Shown here: positions 8,807 through 18,426 of the stretch, one piece after another
Layout: every line of letters begins with the position of its first letter
Position numbering within the stretch: the first letter of the stretch is position 1
Origin: Saprospiraceae bacterium
GTDB lineage: Bacteria > Bacteroidota > Bacteroidia > Chitinophagales > Saprospiraceae
Assembly (NCBI GenBank): GCA_019694255.1
Contig: JAIBCI010000066.1
Span: 1 to 51,179 of the forward strand
Length of the DNA: 51,179 nucleotides
Direction of reading: 5' to 3'
Position numbers and translations under genes: made by a program
The notes under the pieces: generated by a model
Seen by the model: the letters and a program-made list of their open reading frames with translations, nothing else
Told to the model about the DNA's origin: nothing
Database searches by the model: none

Positions 8807-9702
8807 GTCAGAATAAAATATGCTAATCCGCTCACCATGCTGATTTTAGACGCAGCACTCCACTTACTATATGAACCCGGACGATTTTTCCACAACCAAT
8901 AACTTATCACCAGCCACGGACAAAGGACTAATAAAACAAAAGCAAAATTTAAATTCTCCGAAGGGAAAAAAACAATCAATCCAATCAGGAGCAGAAACTG
9001 CAAAATCATCACACAACATAGCACCAACCTGCAACGATCCAGTCCCAATACTACCGCTGTTGTCTTATAACCCATAACCTGATCACCATGAAAATCTTCC
9101 ATATCCTTTACGATTTCACGGAACAAATTCGATAAAAAAGCAAATACCGAAAGCGTTATGATCGTTTTCCAGATTCTGAAATATCTCCCTGGATCATTCT
9201 CCTGAAGCCACTTCATCCCATCTGAAAACGCATAAGGTAGAAGTAGTATAACCCCGGCAACAAAAATCGAAACAAAAATATTGCCCCACAATACAGTTGA
9301 TTTTAATCGATATGAGTAAATCCAGAAGAGATACACTGAAATCGGATACAGGAGAAAAGAGCAATAAAAACGATTATGCATACTAAGATACATTGCAATC
9401 AGTAACCCTGCTCCGGTAATCAGATAATAGCCATTTGTCGCCGATCGAATACTGATTGCACCACCTGTCAACGGGCGATCTAGCGGACGGTTAATGCCAT
9501 CGGTGTGCATGTCAAAAATATCATTGACAATAAATCCACCTGCTGCTACACATAGGGTGCAGACAAGGAGCAAATTAAAATCCAGTGGTTGAAGCCAAAA
9601 TTTACCTTCGAGATTCTTAAAGCATCGATAATACACGCCCCATTGGGTCAGGGCAATGACCAGCAGGTTCTTCCATCTTAACAATCCCAGCCAGTTGTGC
9701 AT
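8803..9702 (-). CDS. UbiA-family prenyltransferase
   Basis: 299-residue polytopic membrane prenyltransferase with about eight hydrophobic helices. The two Asp-rich Mg/diphosphate-binding motifs are present: NDIFDMHTD on the first loop and DMEDFHGD on the second. The sequence is closest in feel to the geranylgeranylglycerol-phosphate/aromatic prenyltransferase branch common in Bacteroidota. It is not the menaquinone enzyme MenA by any specific motif I can see. It starts 3 bases after the kdsC-like stop and overlaps maf by 4 bases. The acceptor substrate is unknown. Confidence 0.85.
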   Translation of the reverse strand: MHNWLGLLRWKNLLVIALTQWGVYYRCFKNLEGKFWLQPLDFNLLLVCTLCVAAGGFIVNDIFDMHTDGINRPLDRPLTGGAISIRSATNGYYLITGAGLLIAMYLSMHNRFYCSFLLYPISVYLFWIYSYRLKSTVLWGNIFVSIFVAGVILLLPYAFSDGMKWLQENDPGRYFRIWKTIITLSVFAFLSNLFREIVKDMEDFHGDQVMGYKTTAVVLGLDRCRLVLCCVMILQFLLLIGLIVFFPSENLNFAFVLLVLCPWLVISYWLWKNRPGSYSKWSAASKISMVSGLAYFILT

Positions 9703-9705
9703 AGG

Positions 9706-10200
9706 CTACCATCGATTCTGGCTCTGTAGTATATGTTCGATAAGTTCTCGTACACAACCCTGCCCTCCCCGCAAAGTAGCTACATAATCACACGCAGAAA
9801 GGATTTCGGGGACTGCATCGGAGGGGCAAGATGCAAGGCCAACATATTGCAGACACTCCAGATCAGGGAGGTCATCACCCATATAGGCTATTTCATCTGG
9901 GACCATGTCCCATTGCTTTAGCAAATCCTTTAATACAGGCAATTTTTTTTCCACACCCAGAAATACCTCCTGAACCCCGAGCACATTCATTCTTCGAATC
10001 GTTCCCAAAGACTTGCCGCCGCTGATAATTGCGATGCGAAGGCCCGCTGCCACAGCGCGCTTCACTGCATATCCGTCGCGTACATTCATCAGACGAAGAA
10101 ATTCTCCGTTCTCCGTGACGAGGATCTGGTTATCTGTAAAGACTCCGTCTATATCCAGCACCATGCCGCGGATCTTCTGCAACTTGCCAAATACATTCAT
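9706..10200 (-). CDS. KdsC-like HAD phosphatase
   Basis: 164-residue compact HAD hydrolase of the KdsC/YrbI type (3-deoxy-D-manno-octulosonate 8-phosphate phosphatase in characterised members, for LPS core). The nucleophile motif is DIDGVFTD (Asp16, Asp18), motif II lies in IAIISGG, and motif IV is GDDLPDLE. There is no cap domain, as expected for this tetrameric family. The ATG at 10200 is one base after the iscX stop; a longer reading to 10317 would overlap iscX and lacks homology-like sequence. KDO-8-P is the likely substrate by family, but not proven. Confidence 0.88.
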   Translation of the reverse strand: MNVFGKLQKIRGMVLDIDGVFTDNQILVTENGEFLRLMNVRDGYAVKRAVAAGLRIAIISGGKSLGTIRRMNVLGVQEVFLGVEKKLPVLKDLLKQWDMVPDEIAYMGDDLPDLECLQYVGLASCPSDAVPEILSACDYVATLRGGQGCVRELIEHILQSQNRW

Positions 10201-10201
10201 G

Positions 10202-10450
10202 TCAACGATTGTTATCGCGCCATTCATACACCCATTTGGCCTGGATTTGTTCCAGATGGGCTTCATTGCAATCTTCACGGCGTCCGGTAAAATGTGGAAT
10301 CTCAAGCACCCATTCAATCAGTTCTGTAAAACGGACACGATAGATTTTGCTCTCATTGAAATCATCCCCAAAGCGCGCGTAAAGTGCCATCGCTACATCT
10401 TCGTGATCACTCCAGGTGATCGGAAGGCTTTCAATATCTTTAAACGACAT
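10202..10450 (-). CDS. iscX: Fe-S assembly protein IscX
   Basis: 82-residue acidic protein of the IscX/YfhJ family. The match is ITWSDHEDVAMALYARF near the N-terminus, VRFTELIEWV in the middle and the EAHLEQIQAKW C-terminal helix, with a few extra residues relative to the 66-residue E. coli protein. Characterised IscX binds IscS and iron and modulates cluster assembly. It follows the ferredoxin gene by 9 bases, the same fdx-iscX order that ends the E. coli isc operon, although no iscS, iscU or hscA is nearby. Confidence 0.88.
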   Translation of the reverse strand: MSFKDIESLPITWSDHEDVAMALYARFGDDFNESKIYRVRFTELIEWVLEIPHFTGRREDCNEAHLEQIQAKWVYEWRDNNR

Positions 10451-10459
10451 ATGCAGAAA

Positions 10460-10801
10460 TTAATGTTCGTGTCCGATAATTCTTCGCTGGTCAGGAATTT
10501 CAACTTCAATGTTGACATTCTCCTTCAAAATAATACACTGACAAGCCAATCTTGACTCAAGACGTGGATTTATTGCCCTATCGATAAAATCCTCTTCTTT
10601 TTCAGAAATTTCTTCAATTGCATTTTCACCACGAAGAAGATAAACATGACAGGTCGAGCAGGCACACACACCACCGCAATTATGATTCAGGTGAATATCG
10701 AACTGCTCGGTTAGCTCCAGTACACTGATGTCTGTTCCAGTGAATTCAAACTCCCTGGAAGGAATAGACTGATCTTCAAAATTAAATTTGATAATGCTCA
10801 T
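10460..10801 (-). CDS. fdx: 2Fe-2S ferredoxin, Isc type
   Basis: 113-residue plant/adrenodoxin-type ferredoxin. The four cluster cysteines are in CGGVCACSTC and the later ACQC. The EISEKEEDFIDRA acidic stretch is typical of Isc/adrenodoxin-type partners. It probably donates electrons during Fe-S cluster assembly, judging from the adjacent iscX. It is the first recognised gene of a five-gene minus-strand run ending in maf. No TAnnTTTG element is seen directly upstream, and the 250 bases before it hold only a doubtful 63-codon reading frame. Confidence 0.9.
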   Translation of the reverse strand: MSIIKFNFEDQSIPSREFEFTGTDISVLELTEQFDIHLNHNCGGVCACSTCHVYLLRGENAIEEISEKEEDFIDRAINPRLESRLACQCIILKENVNIEVEIPDQRRIIGHEH

Positions 10802-11051
10802 GGCCTTGTGGCATTTAGAACAAAATCCTGCGCTACTGGTTCAGCATACACTTCAATTATCACATTATTTAGAATAATCTTCTGAAGTGTAATGAAAATA
10901 TTAGTCTCAAAACAGGCACCAATAATTTTATAAACGAGTAGAAACTTGTCCCTGAAGTAAAAATGTCCGAAAAGAAACCATGAAACCAAAACAATACATC
11001 TTTACCAGCTTCTGCAACTAAAAAGCCCGCACAGAAGAGCAACCAACCAGA

Positions 11052-12269
11052 TTACATATTCCGAATAATCTCATCTCCGAATTCGGAACATTTCAGCAAT
11101 GTCGCCCCTGTCATCAGTCTGTGAAAATCATAGGTCACGCGTTTTTCGCGAATAGATAATTCAAGTCCTTTGATGATCAGTGCAGAGGCTTCGGTCCAAC
11201 CCATATAATCAAGCATCATAACACCCGATAGAATCACTGAGCTTGGATTGACCTTGTCCTGATTGGCGTATTTTGGGGCCGTGCCATGCGTCGCTTCAAA
11301 AATGGCATGACCACTGACATAATTGATATTTGCTCCTGGTGCAATACCAATGCCTCCAACCTGCGCTGCCAATGCATCTGATATATAGTCACCATTGAGA
11401 TTAAGTGTCGCGATGACATCGTACTCTTCGGGCCTTAGCAGGATTTGCTGAAGGAAAGCATCTGCTATGACATCCTTGATAATGAGACCACCAGGAAGCT
11501 TCATCCACGGTCCTCCGTCCAGCAATTCAGCGTTATATTCTCTTTTGGCGAGATCATAACCCCAATCCATAAATCCGCCTTCTGTAAATTTCATAATATT
11601 ACCCTTGTGTACGAGCGTTACACTTCTCTGTCCGCTGGACAGCGCAAAGTCTATCGCGGCGCGCACCAGGCGTTCCGTCCCTTCTTTGGAAACCGGTTTG
11701 ATACCAAAACCTGCAGTGTCCGGGAATCTTACCTTTTTGAAGCGGTCTGGAAAGTTTGTCTTCAGTAACTCAGCAAATTTGATTGCATCGGCTGTTCCCG
11801 CCTGAAATTCAATACCTGCATAGATATCCTCTGTATTTTCACGAAAAATGCACATGTCGACCTTACCAGGCTCTGAGACGGGTGAAGGTACGCCTTGGAA
11901 CCAGCGGACGGGACGTACGCATGCATAGAGGTCCAGTTGCTGACGCAGTGCCACGTTCAGTGAACGGATGCCTCCGCCAACCGGCGTAGTCAAAGGACCT
12001 TTGATGGCGACCAGGTGTTCACGGATAATGTCCAGGGTGGCATCCGGAAGCCAGCTTCCGGTCTGATTAAATGCTTTTTCTCCGGCGAGTACTTCGAGCC
12101 ATGAAATCTTTCTTTTGCCCTGGTATGCTTTCTCCACTGCAGCATCAATAACACGAACGGAAGAGGCCCAGATATCTGGTCCGGTACCGTCCCCCCCAAT
12201 AAAAGGAACTATAGTGTAGTCAGGTACGCTCAGCTTCCCGTTGGCGCATGTTATTTTCTGAAAATTCAT
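11052..12269 (-). CDS. icd: NADP-dependent isocitrate dehydrogenase
   Basis: 405-residue TCA-cycle enzyme that oxidatively decarboxylates isocitrate to 2-oxoglutarate. Isocitrate-site residues Ser103, Asn105 and Arg109 lie in [12 protein letters not shown] preference is shown by the [15 protein letters not shown] segment (the Lys-Tyr pair that contacts the 2'-phosphate in the E. coli enzyme) and by YDFHRLM, which supplies the matching Tyr and Arg. Length and motifs agree with the E. coli homodimeric type. It stands alone, diverging from ruvB. Confidence 0.96.
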   Translation of the reverse strand: MNFQKITCANGKLSVPDYTIVPFIGGDGTGPDIWASSVRVIDAAVEKAYQGKRKISWLEVLAGEKAFNQTGSWLPDATLDIIREHLVAIKGPLTTPVGGGIRSLNVALRQQLDLYACVRPVRWFQGVPSPVSEPGKVDMCIFRENTEDIYAGIEFQAGTADAIKFAELLKTNFPDRFKKVRFPDTAGFGIKPVSKEGTERLVRAAIDFALSSGQRSVTLVHKGNIMKFTEGGFMDWGYDLAKREYNAELLDGGPWMKLPGGLIIKDVIADAFLQQILLRPEEYDVIATLNLNGDYISDALAAQVGGIGIAPGANINYVSGHAIFEATHGTAPKYANQDKVNPSSVILSGVMMLDYMGWTEASALIIKGLELSIREKRVTYDFHRLMTGATLLKCSEFGDEIIRNM

Positions 12270-12332
12270 TAGTTATATATTTAAATTATTTTTAATATAG
12301 TTTAAAATATGCATCAATCTTCCAATGCGGCG

Positions 12333-12340
12333 CAAAATTA
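12333..12340 (-). promoter_or_regulatory. -7 promoter element for icd
   Basis: The minus strand reads TAATTTTG, an exact TAnnTTTG, 63 bases upstream of the icd ATG, predicting a leader of about 60 bases that is very AT-rich. No matching -33 TTTG is evident. Confidence 0.45.
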
Positions 12341-12442
12341 CAGCATCCCAGCCTAAGAGAATAAATTAATACTGAAAATTACCGTTAATTACTCCTGGCA
12401 ACATGTACAAAGTTTTAGCAATATGTAACCTCGGATAAGTTG

Positions 12443-12450
12443 TACCTTTG
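12443..12450 (+). promoter_or_regulatory. -7 promoter element of ruvB, leaderless geometry
   Basis: TACCTTTG is an exact TAnnTTTG and ends only 6 bases before the ruvB ATG at 12457. Because transcription in Bacteroidota starts a few bases after this element, the mRNA should begin at or just before the start codon. The element also contains an in-frame TTG that should therefore not be taken as the start. Confidence 0.6.
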
Positions 12451-12456
12451 ACTTCG

Positions 12457-13485
12457 ATGCGAAACCCAATACTCGACGCAAATTCAGGCCAGCAATTGCC
12501 GGAAGAAAAGGTTATTGAGAAAGCCTTGCGACCAAAGGCTCTGGGTGATTTTTCCGGACAACCCAAAGTAGTTGATAATTTAAAGATCTTCATTGAGGCT
12601 GCCAAGAGACGTGGGGAAGCACTTGACCATGTGTTATTGCATGGCCCACCAGGTCTTGGCAAGACCACATTGTCACATATTATCGCCAATGAGCTTGGGG
12701 CCAATCTCAAGATGACCTCTGGTCCTGTGCTGGAAAAGCCCGGAGATCTTGCCGGTTTGCTGACCAATCTTCAGGAAGGAGATGTACTCTTTATCGATGA
12801 GATACATCGACTCAATACTGTGGTGGAGGAGTATTTATATTCTGCCATGGAAGACTACAGGATTGATATAATGATTGATTCGGGGCCCAGTGCCCGAAGT
12901 ATTCAAATCAGCCTGAATCCATTTACTTTGGTAGGTGCAACCACAAGGATGGGGCTTTTAACTGCTCCATTGAGGTCTCGTTTTAGTATCACCTGTCATC
13001 TGGATTATTACGATAGCGCTACATTGATGCGGATTCTTAAGCGCTCAGCAGATATTCTGCAAATTCCTGGCACGGCGAGTGGCCTGGAAGAAATAAGCCG
13101 TCGCAGCCGGGGTACTCCCAGAATTGCAAATGCCCTTCTGAGAAGGCTGAGGGACTTTGCACAGATTCGTGGAAACGGCACTTTGGATATCGATATCGCG
13201 CAATACGGTCTGCATGCACTCAATGTGGATTCACATGGCCTTGATGAGATGGATAACAGAATTCTGTCCGCAATCATCGAAAAATTCAAGGGCGGTCCGG
13301 TAGGATTGACAACCATCGGCACTGCAGTTGGTGAAGAACCAGGCACCATTGAAGAAGTGCATGAACCTTTTTTGATTATGGAAGGCTTTTTGCAGCGGAC
13401 ACCCAGAGGCAGAATCGCCACTTCCAAAGCATATCAGCACCTCGGCATACCGCATTCAACCGGAACAGATAACAGCTTATTCTAA
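12457..13485 (+). CDS. ruvB: Holliday junction branch-migration helicase RuvB
   Basis: 342-residue AAA+ motor of the RuvAB complex. Walker A is GPPGLGKTT, Walker B is IDEIHR, the sensor region is [17 protein letters not shown], and the C-terminal winged-helix contains [20 protein letters not shown]. The ATG at 12457 is used instead of an in-frame TTG at 12448, because the TTG is part of the -7 promoter element. No ruvA is adjacent. Confidence 0.96.
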   Translation: MRNPILDANSGQQLPEEKVIEKALRPKALGDFSGQPKVVDNLKIFIEAAKRRGEALDHVLLHGPPGLGKTTLSHIIANELGANLKMTSGPVLEKPGDLAGLLTNLQEGDVLFIDEIHRLNTVVEEYLYSAMEDYRIDIMIDSGPSARSIQISLNPFTLVGATTRMGLLTAPLRSRFSITCHLDYYDSATLMRILKRSADILQIPGTASGLEEISRRSRGTPRIANALLRRLRDFAQIRGNGTLDIDIAQYGLHALNVDSHGLDEMDNRILSAIIEKFKGGPVGLTTIGTAVGEEPGTIEEVHEPFLIMEGFLQRTPRGRIATSKAYQHLGIPHSTGTDNSLF

Positions 13486-13952
13486 CGGTTTGTTTGATTC
13501 CCTGTCAGACTTTTAAAACCCATCGGATCTGATTTTTTGGCTCCAGATTAATTATACGAGTTTGCCCTAATTTAGTGATTCTTTGCGCTCTCATGACCAA
13601 AATAAAACCCAATAGGAAATAAACTCCGCTTCAGAACATAAATACCCGCGTACGTTGCCTCCACCATTATTAAATATTACTTTTAACTAAAAAAAATATT
13701 ATCTAAGTTTTCTAGGAAAAATGAATGACTGATCCAATGATGCTTATTCGCACATCCAAAATAAATGGCCTTTAAAGCAGCATTCAGATTGATTTACATT
13801 CCATGTTATCGCCTAGAATTTCTTGAGTGGCTTTAATTGTATCAGAATATATTCGCCGATGAATTGACCAGCCAGGTGCTATTTTTGTTGGCTGGCAATC
13901 ATGACTTCCTCAAAAGCCCAACGCAATCCATTTAGAATCTCAAATTATTTTA
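13486..13952. other. 467-base intergenic region
   Basis: AT-rich gap between ruvB and the small membrane protein gene. No reading frame, tRNA or clear terminator is seen. The only structure is the hairpin at 13868-13895, described separately. Confidence 0.6.
13868..13895 (+). other. Hairpin upstream of the channel-like gene
   Basis: CCAGCCA and TGGCTGG can pair across a 14-base loop, 57 bases before the ATG at 13953. There is no T-run directly after it, so it is not a normal terminator. It may be a leader structure or chance. Confidence 0.3.
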
Positions 13953-14339
13953 ATGAGCAGTATACAATCCGACCCACTCCGTTTTTTGTCACTTGAAAAC
14001 CGCAGGCAGCGAGTACTCAGCAATAAGCATTTCATATACAGAATGCTACGCTATTTATTATTTGGCGGAGTTCTGCTGGGCTTTAGTATTGGATTTGGCG
14101 TAACAGGATATATGTATTATGCAAAGCTCGGGGCAGTTGATGCTTTCCATATGAGTTGTATGATCCTGACCGGTATGGGGCCGGTGGCAAATATGTCGAC
14201 CAAAGGTGCCAAAATTTTTTCGTCCATATATGCACTTTACAGTGGAGTGGCCTTTCTTTCAACCACAGCGGTCTTTCTGGCGCCGGTCATTCACAGACTA
14301 CTTCATATTCTTCATGTGCGTCAAAATGCGGATGAATAA
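13953..14339 (+). CDS. Small two-helix membrane protein with a pore-loop-like segment
   Basis: 128 residues. Hydrophobic helices at about 33-55 and 88-112 flank a segment (about 62-85) that includes MILTGMGPV. The arrangement helix - loop helix with T-G-x-G - helix resembles the pore module of two-helix potassium channels, but the canonical TVGYG filter is replaced by TGMGP. The amphipathic C-terminus is His/Arg-rich. It appears to be a conserved Bacteroidota membrane protein of unknown function; ion conduction is only an inference. It is monocistronic. Confidence 0.65.
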   Translation: MSSIQSDPLRFLSLENRRQRVLSNKHFIYRMLRYLLFGGVLLGFSIGFGVTGYMYYAKLGAVDAFHMSCMILTGMGPVANMSTKGAKIFSSIYALYSGVAFLSTTAVFLAPVIHRLLHILHVRQNADE

Positions 14340-14383
14340 TCTTGGGGGGTTGTATCTTCGTATAATATCCAAAGACAGATAAG

Positions 14384-17300
14384 ATGATCAGATTTTTTCA
14401 GACTTTAATTACTTTAATAAGTGTTCTCACGAATGCCGGCAGTCAAATACTTCCTCTAAACCTGCCACCAAAGGCTGATAGTATGCCTGAGTGGGCGCAA
14501 TATCTCTATGAAAACCCAATCAACATTATTAAAGTAGAAGATGCATATCATCAATATTATATCAATCACACATTTGAAAAGAATCAATATACACGATTCT
14601 ACAAGCGATTGGTCATGAATCATCAAATGCAGATTCAGGAGAATGGCGATATGGTGAGTAAAAATTACCGGGAGCTTGAAGAAAGATCTCAAATAAATAA
14701 ATCCAGGTCTCCGGTCAATGAATGGAAGCCATACGAAATGGAGACTTTTTTTCTTGAAAACAATACCCAGGCATGTCCATGGCAGGTAAATGTTTATCGA
14801 ATGGATGTCTGCCGAGCTCAGCCATCTTTTCTGGTGGCTTCTTCCGAGACCGGTGGACTTTTTAAGAGTACTGATAAAGGGAGGCACTGGACTCAGATTG
14901 GAAGGCAATTTGCACTTGGCACTGAAGCTATTGCTATTCACCCACGGTATCCTGATACCATCTATGTGGGCACAGGTAACAGCATCAGAAGATCAGCGGA
15001 TGGTGGCAATTCCTGGACAACTTTATTTAGTTATACGGATGCTGGATTTTATGAAATTCTGGTAATGCCTTCCAATCCAGGGGTTATACTGGCAGGCACC
15101 AGCAAAGGACTCTTCCGGAGTGCTGATTACGGAAAGACGTGGACAAGAATTCTCGACGAATCAGTCTGCGATATAAAGGCGCATCCTACCAAGACCAACA
15201 CGGTCTATTGTCTTCGATATGTTGCAGCTGCCAAACAATACCAGGTTTGGAAATCGGGAAACGCAGGTGGTTCTTTCTTTGCCAAAACCACCGGGTGGCA
15301 TTCTCTTCAGGATGGCGGAGCGAGAATGGCGACAACGTTGGCTGACCCTTCACGTTTGTATGTCATAGCACTTACCAATTCATCGGGTCCTTACCTGATG
15401 CGAAGTGACGACGAAGCTGAAAACTGGAACATCCGTGCCCGTGGTTCTTATACCGGATATAATTCGACCGCATTCCCTATGGACAACTGGCAAGGATATT
15501 ATGATCTTGCCATAATGGCCTCACAGACGAACGCGGATCAGCTGATTACCGGAACCGGCAGCACTTTTAAATCAACAGATGGTGGCAGCACTTTTGAGAT
15601 CATCGGAGGGTATGGCGGTAAATTTTCTCTTCATCCCGACCTTCAGACCTGTGTAAGCTTAGGAACTGACAGCTGGATCGGTACAGATGGAGGTCTAACC
15701 TATTCTGATGATTTTTTTACGGAGGTAACGAGGGCGGAATCTCGCAACAAAGGACTCTACGGATCTGATTTCTGGGGATTCGATGCAGGCTGGAATGAAA
15801 AACTCGTCGTTGGTGGACGTTACCATAATGGCAATACTGTATGGCACGAAAATTATAACAGCAAATTTATTCGCATGGGCGGCGCAGAATCCGCTACGGG
15901 ATATGTAAATCCTGTCGATAATCGTCAGATATTTTTTTCAGATATCGGCGCTTATGAATTGCCATTTCAAATTAGTTCAGGATGGAAATGGAACAGTATT
16001 GCCAGTTCGATCTGGCCCAATGAATCATACTATCCAATGGAGTTCAGTCGTATGGTTTGGTCTCCACAATGCTACCACGAGGTATATCTTGGGAAAGGTA
16101 ATTCACTGTATCGAAGCATTAACAATGGCGCCAGTTTTACACCTATTTATTCGACGCCCAATGCGTCTGAAGTACTGGAATTCATCGAAATCTGCCGAAG
16201 CAATCCCAATGTGATCTACATCACGACCAGAAATAATTCTGCCTCCGAAGGTCTTTGCTACAGGTCCTCCGATGGTGGCAATACATTTGAAGTGCTCAAC
16301 ACCCCACCATCAACTACAGGTGGACAACGTCGTGTTCATCGTCTTGTTGCAAGTCCTACCAATGAAAATGAGATCTATCTCGCACTTAGAACCGGCAACA
16401 AGAGTAATAAGGTATTTCGAAGTATTGATGGTGGCAAATCCTGGACAAATTGGACAACTGTAACCATTGAAAATATTAGTATAAGTGATATTTGCTTACA
16501 ATATGGAACCAACTCCGGAGTATATCTTTCAGGGGATGATGGCCAGTTATTTTACAGAAACTTGTCGATGGCAGACTGGAAGGCTCACAATGCAGGGCTT
16601 GGTATCAATCATTTCACACGACAGTTAAAACCCTTTTACAGAGATGGATTACTTCTCAACGGCAGCAATATGGGTGTTTGGGAAATACCGTTTTTTGAAG
16701 ATTCAAAGCCGCTGGCTCAACCTTCCGTTGACAGGCTCAGTAGTTTTTGCGTAAGAGACAGTTTTTATTTTGCCGATTACAGTGTGCTGCATGCCGATAG
16801 CTCCACAAGATACACATGGAATTTTCCCGGTGCGGCCTATGTTTCTGATAATCACAGCAGCAGACCTGTAGTAGTTTTTGGCAGTGCTGGTGATTTTGAT
16901 GTGAGCCTCAGTGTACAGGATCAATACGGATCCGATAGCAAGACGATCAAGAGGATGATTCATATTGGTCAGAATGAATGCAATATCGATTCCACGATAG
17001 GGCATTGCCTTGATTTATCCAAAAATGATGATAAAGCAACAATAGGAACACTCAGCGCATTGAACAATGCTTCAGGATTCAGCTGCATGGCCTGGATTAA
17101 GTTAAATAGCAAACAGGATTGCTTTACACAAATACTAGCCAATTGGGACAGTGATGCGGGAATGGGCTTTGGCTTTGCATTTCAGGGATATGTCACCACA
17201 ACCAATTTGACATTTTCATGGAAAGGCGTACCCTATCAACTAACATCGCCCTTCAATCTTGAAATCAACAAATGGATCCATGTTGCCATGGTTGTATTTC

Positions 17301-18334
17301 CAGATTCCATCAGACTATACCATAATGGTGAATCATGGACCTATAAGGGAAATTTCAAGTCATATCATCTCGGAAATACCCCGTGGGAAATTGGCACAGG
17401 GGTACGTGGACAATGCGGCAATTTCAACGGACAAATTGATGAGCTTAAGATCTATAACAGATCGCTAAGTGCAGATGAAATCAGAAAGAATATGCACCTG
17501 ATCCATCCAGAAGGCGAAAATGGTCTGATTGCATATTATCAATTTAATGAAAGCACTCCAAATGAATTCTATAATCGCTCAGGAACAAGCCATGCATTGA
17601 ATGGTGGAGGATTAAGAAAGATTTCAACGGCACCTGCGGCAATTGGGCAAAGTCAATTTAACAATGTGAAATTGGGAGATGTCAACTGGGACACTTGCGG
17701 TCTGGCGATGTATTTTGGACAAATTAATAAGAATAATTACCCATGGATAATCTTTAGACTTGATGCACCTGCAGACAGTCTTCCTTCGACGACAGGTAGT
17801 TGGTACAAGTCGTATTATATTGCCCGGGCATTTGGCTCTTCAACAGGAGAGACCTCAACAACTTTGTCAGTCCATATGGACGGAATCGACCTTCAACAAT
17901 ATGAAAAATTCCCCCAGTATATCAAATTATTCCGGAGAGATCTTGCCAACGAACATTTGAATACATGGAAGTATGTGGGTAACGCGTCGGCTGCAGATGC
18001 AGCAAGTGGAAGAGTGCGTTTTAACTCCCCAGGTACGCTCAACGGACAGTATCTTATTGAAGTAATTGAATCACCATTGACCGGAATTGGTCAACCTGAT
18101 GATCAACACGGTGACTTTCAAATTTACCCCAATCCGTCCGGTAGCAACATAACAGTTTATTTAAGAAATAATTTACAAGGGAACGTACTGTATATCAGAA
18201 ATCTTCAGGGCCAGGCAATTAGAAATTATCCGTATGAAGGAAGTAATGAAAAGTACATTGAGATACAGGACCTTCCGAGAGGAATATATTATGTAGAATT
18301 CGGAGGAACTGTTCAAAAACTTGTGATACAATGA
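14384..18334 (+). CDS. Large T9SS-secreted Asp-box protein with PKD and LamG-like domains
   Basis: 1316 residues. A signal peptide is followed by a long beta-propeller region with repeated Asp-box turns (for example DKGRHWTQI, DGGNSWTTL, DYGKTWTRI, DGGKSWTNW), as in the sialidase/Vps10 superfamily. Next come a PKD-like domain (about 800-870), a LamG/concanavalin-like lectin domain (about 890-1050) and a beta-rich linker. The last 74 residues, from GDFQIYPNPSG, form a type A T9SS sorting domain. It should be secreted and attached to the surface. No catalytic sialidase arginine triad could be assigned, so adhesion or binding is as likely as hydrolysis. Confidence 0.88.
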   Translation: MIRFFQTLITLISVLTNAGSQILPLNLPPKADSMPEWAQYLYENPINIIKVEDAYHQYYINHTFEKNQYTRFYKRLVMNHQMQIQENGDMVSKNYRELEERSQINKSRSPVNEWKPYEMETFFLENNTQACPWQVNVYRMDVCRAQPSFLVASSETGGLFKSTDKGRHWTQIGRQFALGTEAIAIHPRYPDTIYVGTGNSIRRSADGGNSWTTLFSYTDAGFYEILVMPSNPGVILAGTSKGLFRSADYGKTWTRILDESVCDIKAHPTKTNTVYCLRYVAAAKQYQVWKSGNAGGSFFAKTTGWHSLQDGGARMATTLADPSRLYVIALTNSSGPYLMRSDDEAENWNIRARGSYTGYNSTAFPMDNWQGYYDLAIMASQTNADQLITGTGSTFKSTDGGSTFEIIGGYGGKFSLHPDLQTCVSLGTDSWIGTDGGLTYSDDFFTEVTRAESRNKGLYGSDFWGFDAGWNEKLVVGGRYHNGNTVWHENYNSKFIRMGGAESATGYVNPVDNRQIFFSDIGAYELPFQISSGWKWNSIASSIWPNESYYPMEFSRMVWSPQCYHEVYLGKGNSLYRSINNGASFTPIYSTPNASEVLEFIEICRSNPNVIYITTRNNSASEGLCYRSSDGGNTFEVLNTPPSTTGGQRRVHRLVASPTNENEIYLALRTGNKSNKVFRSIDGGKSWTNWTTVTIENISISDICLQYGTNSGVYLSGDDGQLFYRNLSMADWKAHNAGLGINHFTRQLKPFYRDGLLLNGSNMGVWEIPFFEDSKPLAQPSVDRLSSFCVRDSFYFADYSVLHADSSTRYTWNFPGAAYVSDNHSSRPVVVFGSAGDFDVSLSVQDQYGSDSKTIKRMIHIGQNECNIDSTIGHCLDLSKNDDKATIGTLSALNNASGFSCMAWIKLNSKQDCFTQILANWDSDAGMGFGFAFQGYVTTTNLTFSWKGVPYQLTSPFNLEINKWIHVAMVVFPDSIRLYHNGESWTYKGNFKSYHLGNTPWEIGTGVRGQCGNFNGQIDELKIYNRSLSADEIRKNMHLIHPEGENGLIAYYQFNESTPNEFYNRSGTSHALNGGGLRKISTAPAAIGQSQFNNVKLGDVNWDTCGLAMYFGQINKNNYPWIIFRLDAPADSLPSTTGSWYKSYYIARAFGSSTGETSTTLSVHMDGIDLQQYEKFPQYIKLFRRDLANEHLNTWKYVGNASAADAASGRVRFNSPGTLNGQYLIEVIESPLTGIGQPDDQHGDFQIYPNPSGSNITVYLRNNLQGNVLYIRNLQGQAIRNYPYEGSNEKYIEIQDLPRGIYYVEFGGTVQKLVIQ

Positions 18335-18426
18335 CAAATAAATTAAATTCCCCTTGAAATCAATAAAATCTTTTTGAGAATTTCAATCAATTGCTTAATG
18401 TCATTTGCATCAAGCATACCATCACT

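Noticed and set aside
10201-10317. Longer N-terminus for the KdsC-like protein
   Set aside because: It would overlap iscX in another frame; the HAD domain starts properly from the ATG at 10200.
10798-10989. 63-codon frame before fdx with a TTG start, overlapping the fdx start by 4 bases
   Set aside because: The overlap looks operon-like, but the translation has no similarity, no ATG and no promoter; kept as doubtful only.
14384-18334. Calling the large Asp-box protein a sialidase
   Set aside because: Asp-box turns alone mark the propeller fold; no arginine triad or catalytic Tyr/Glu/Asp set could be placed.
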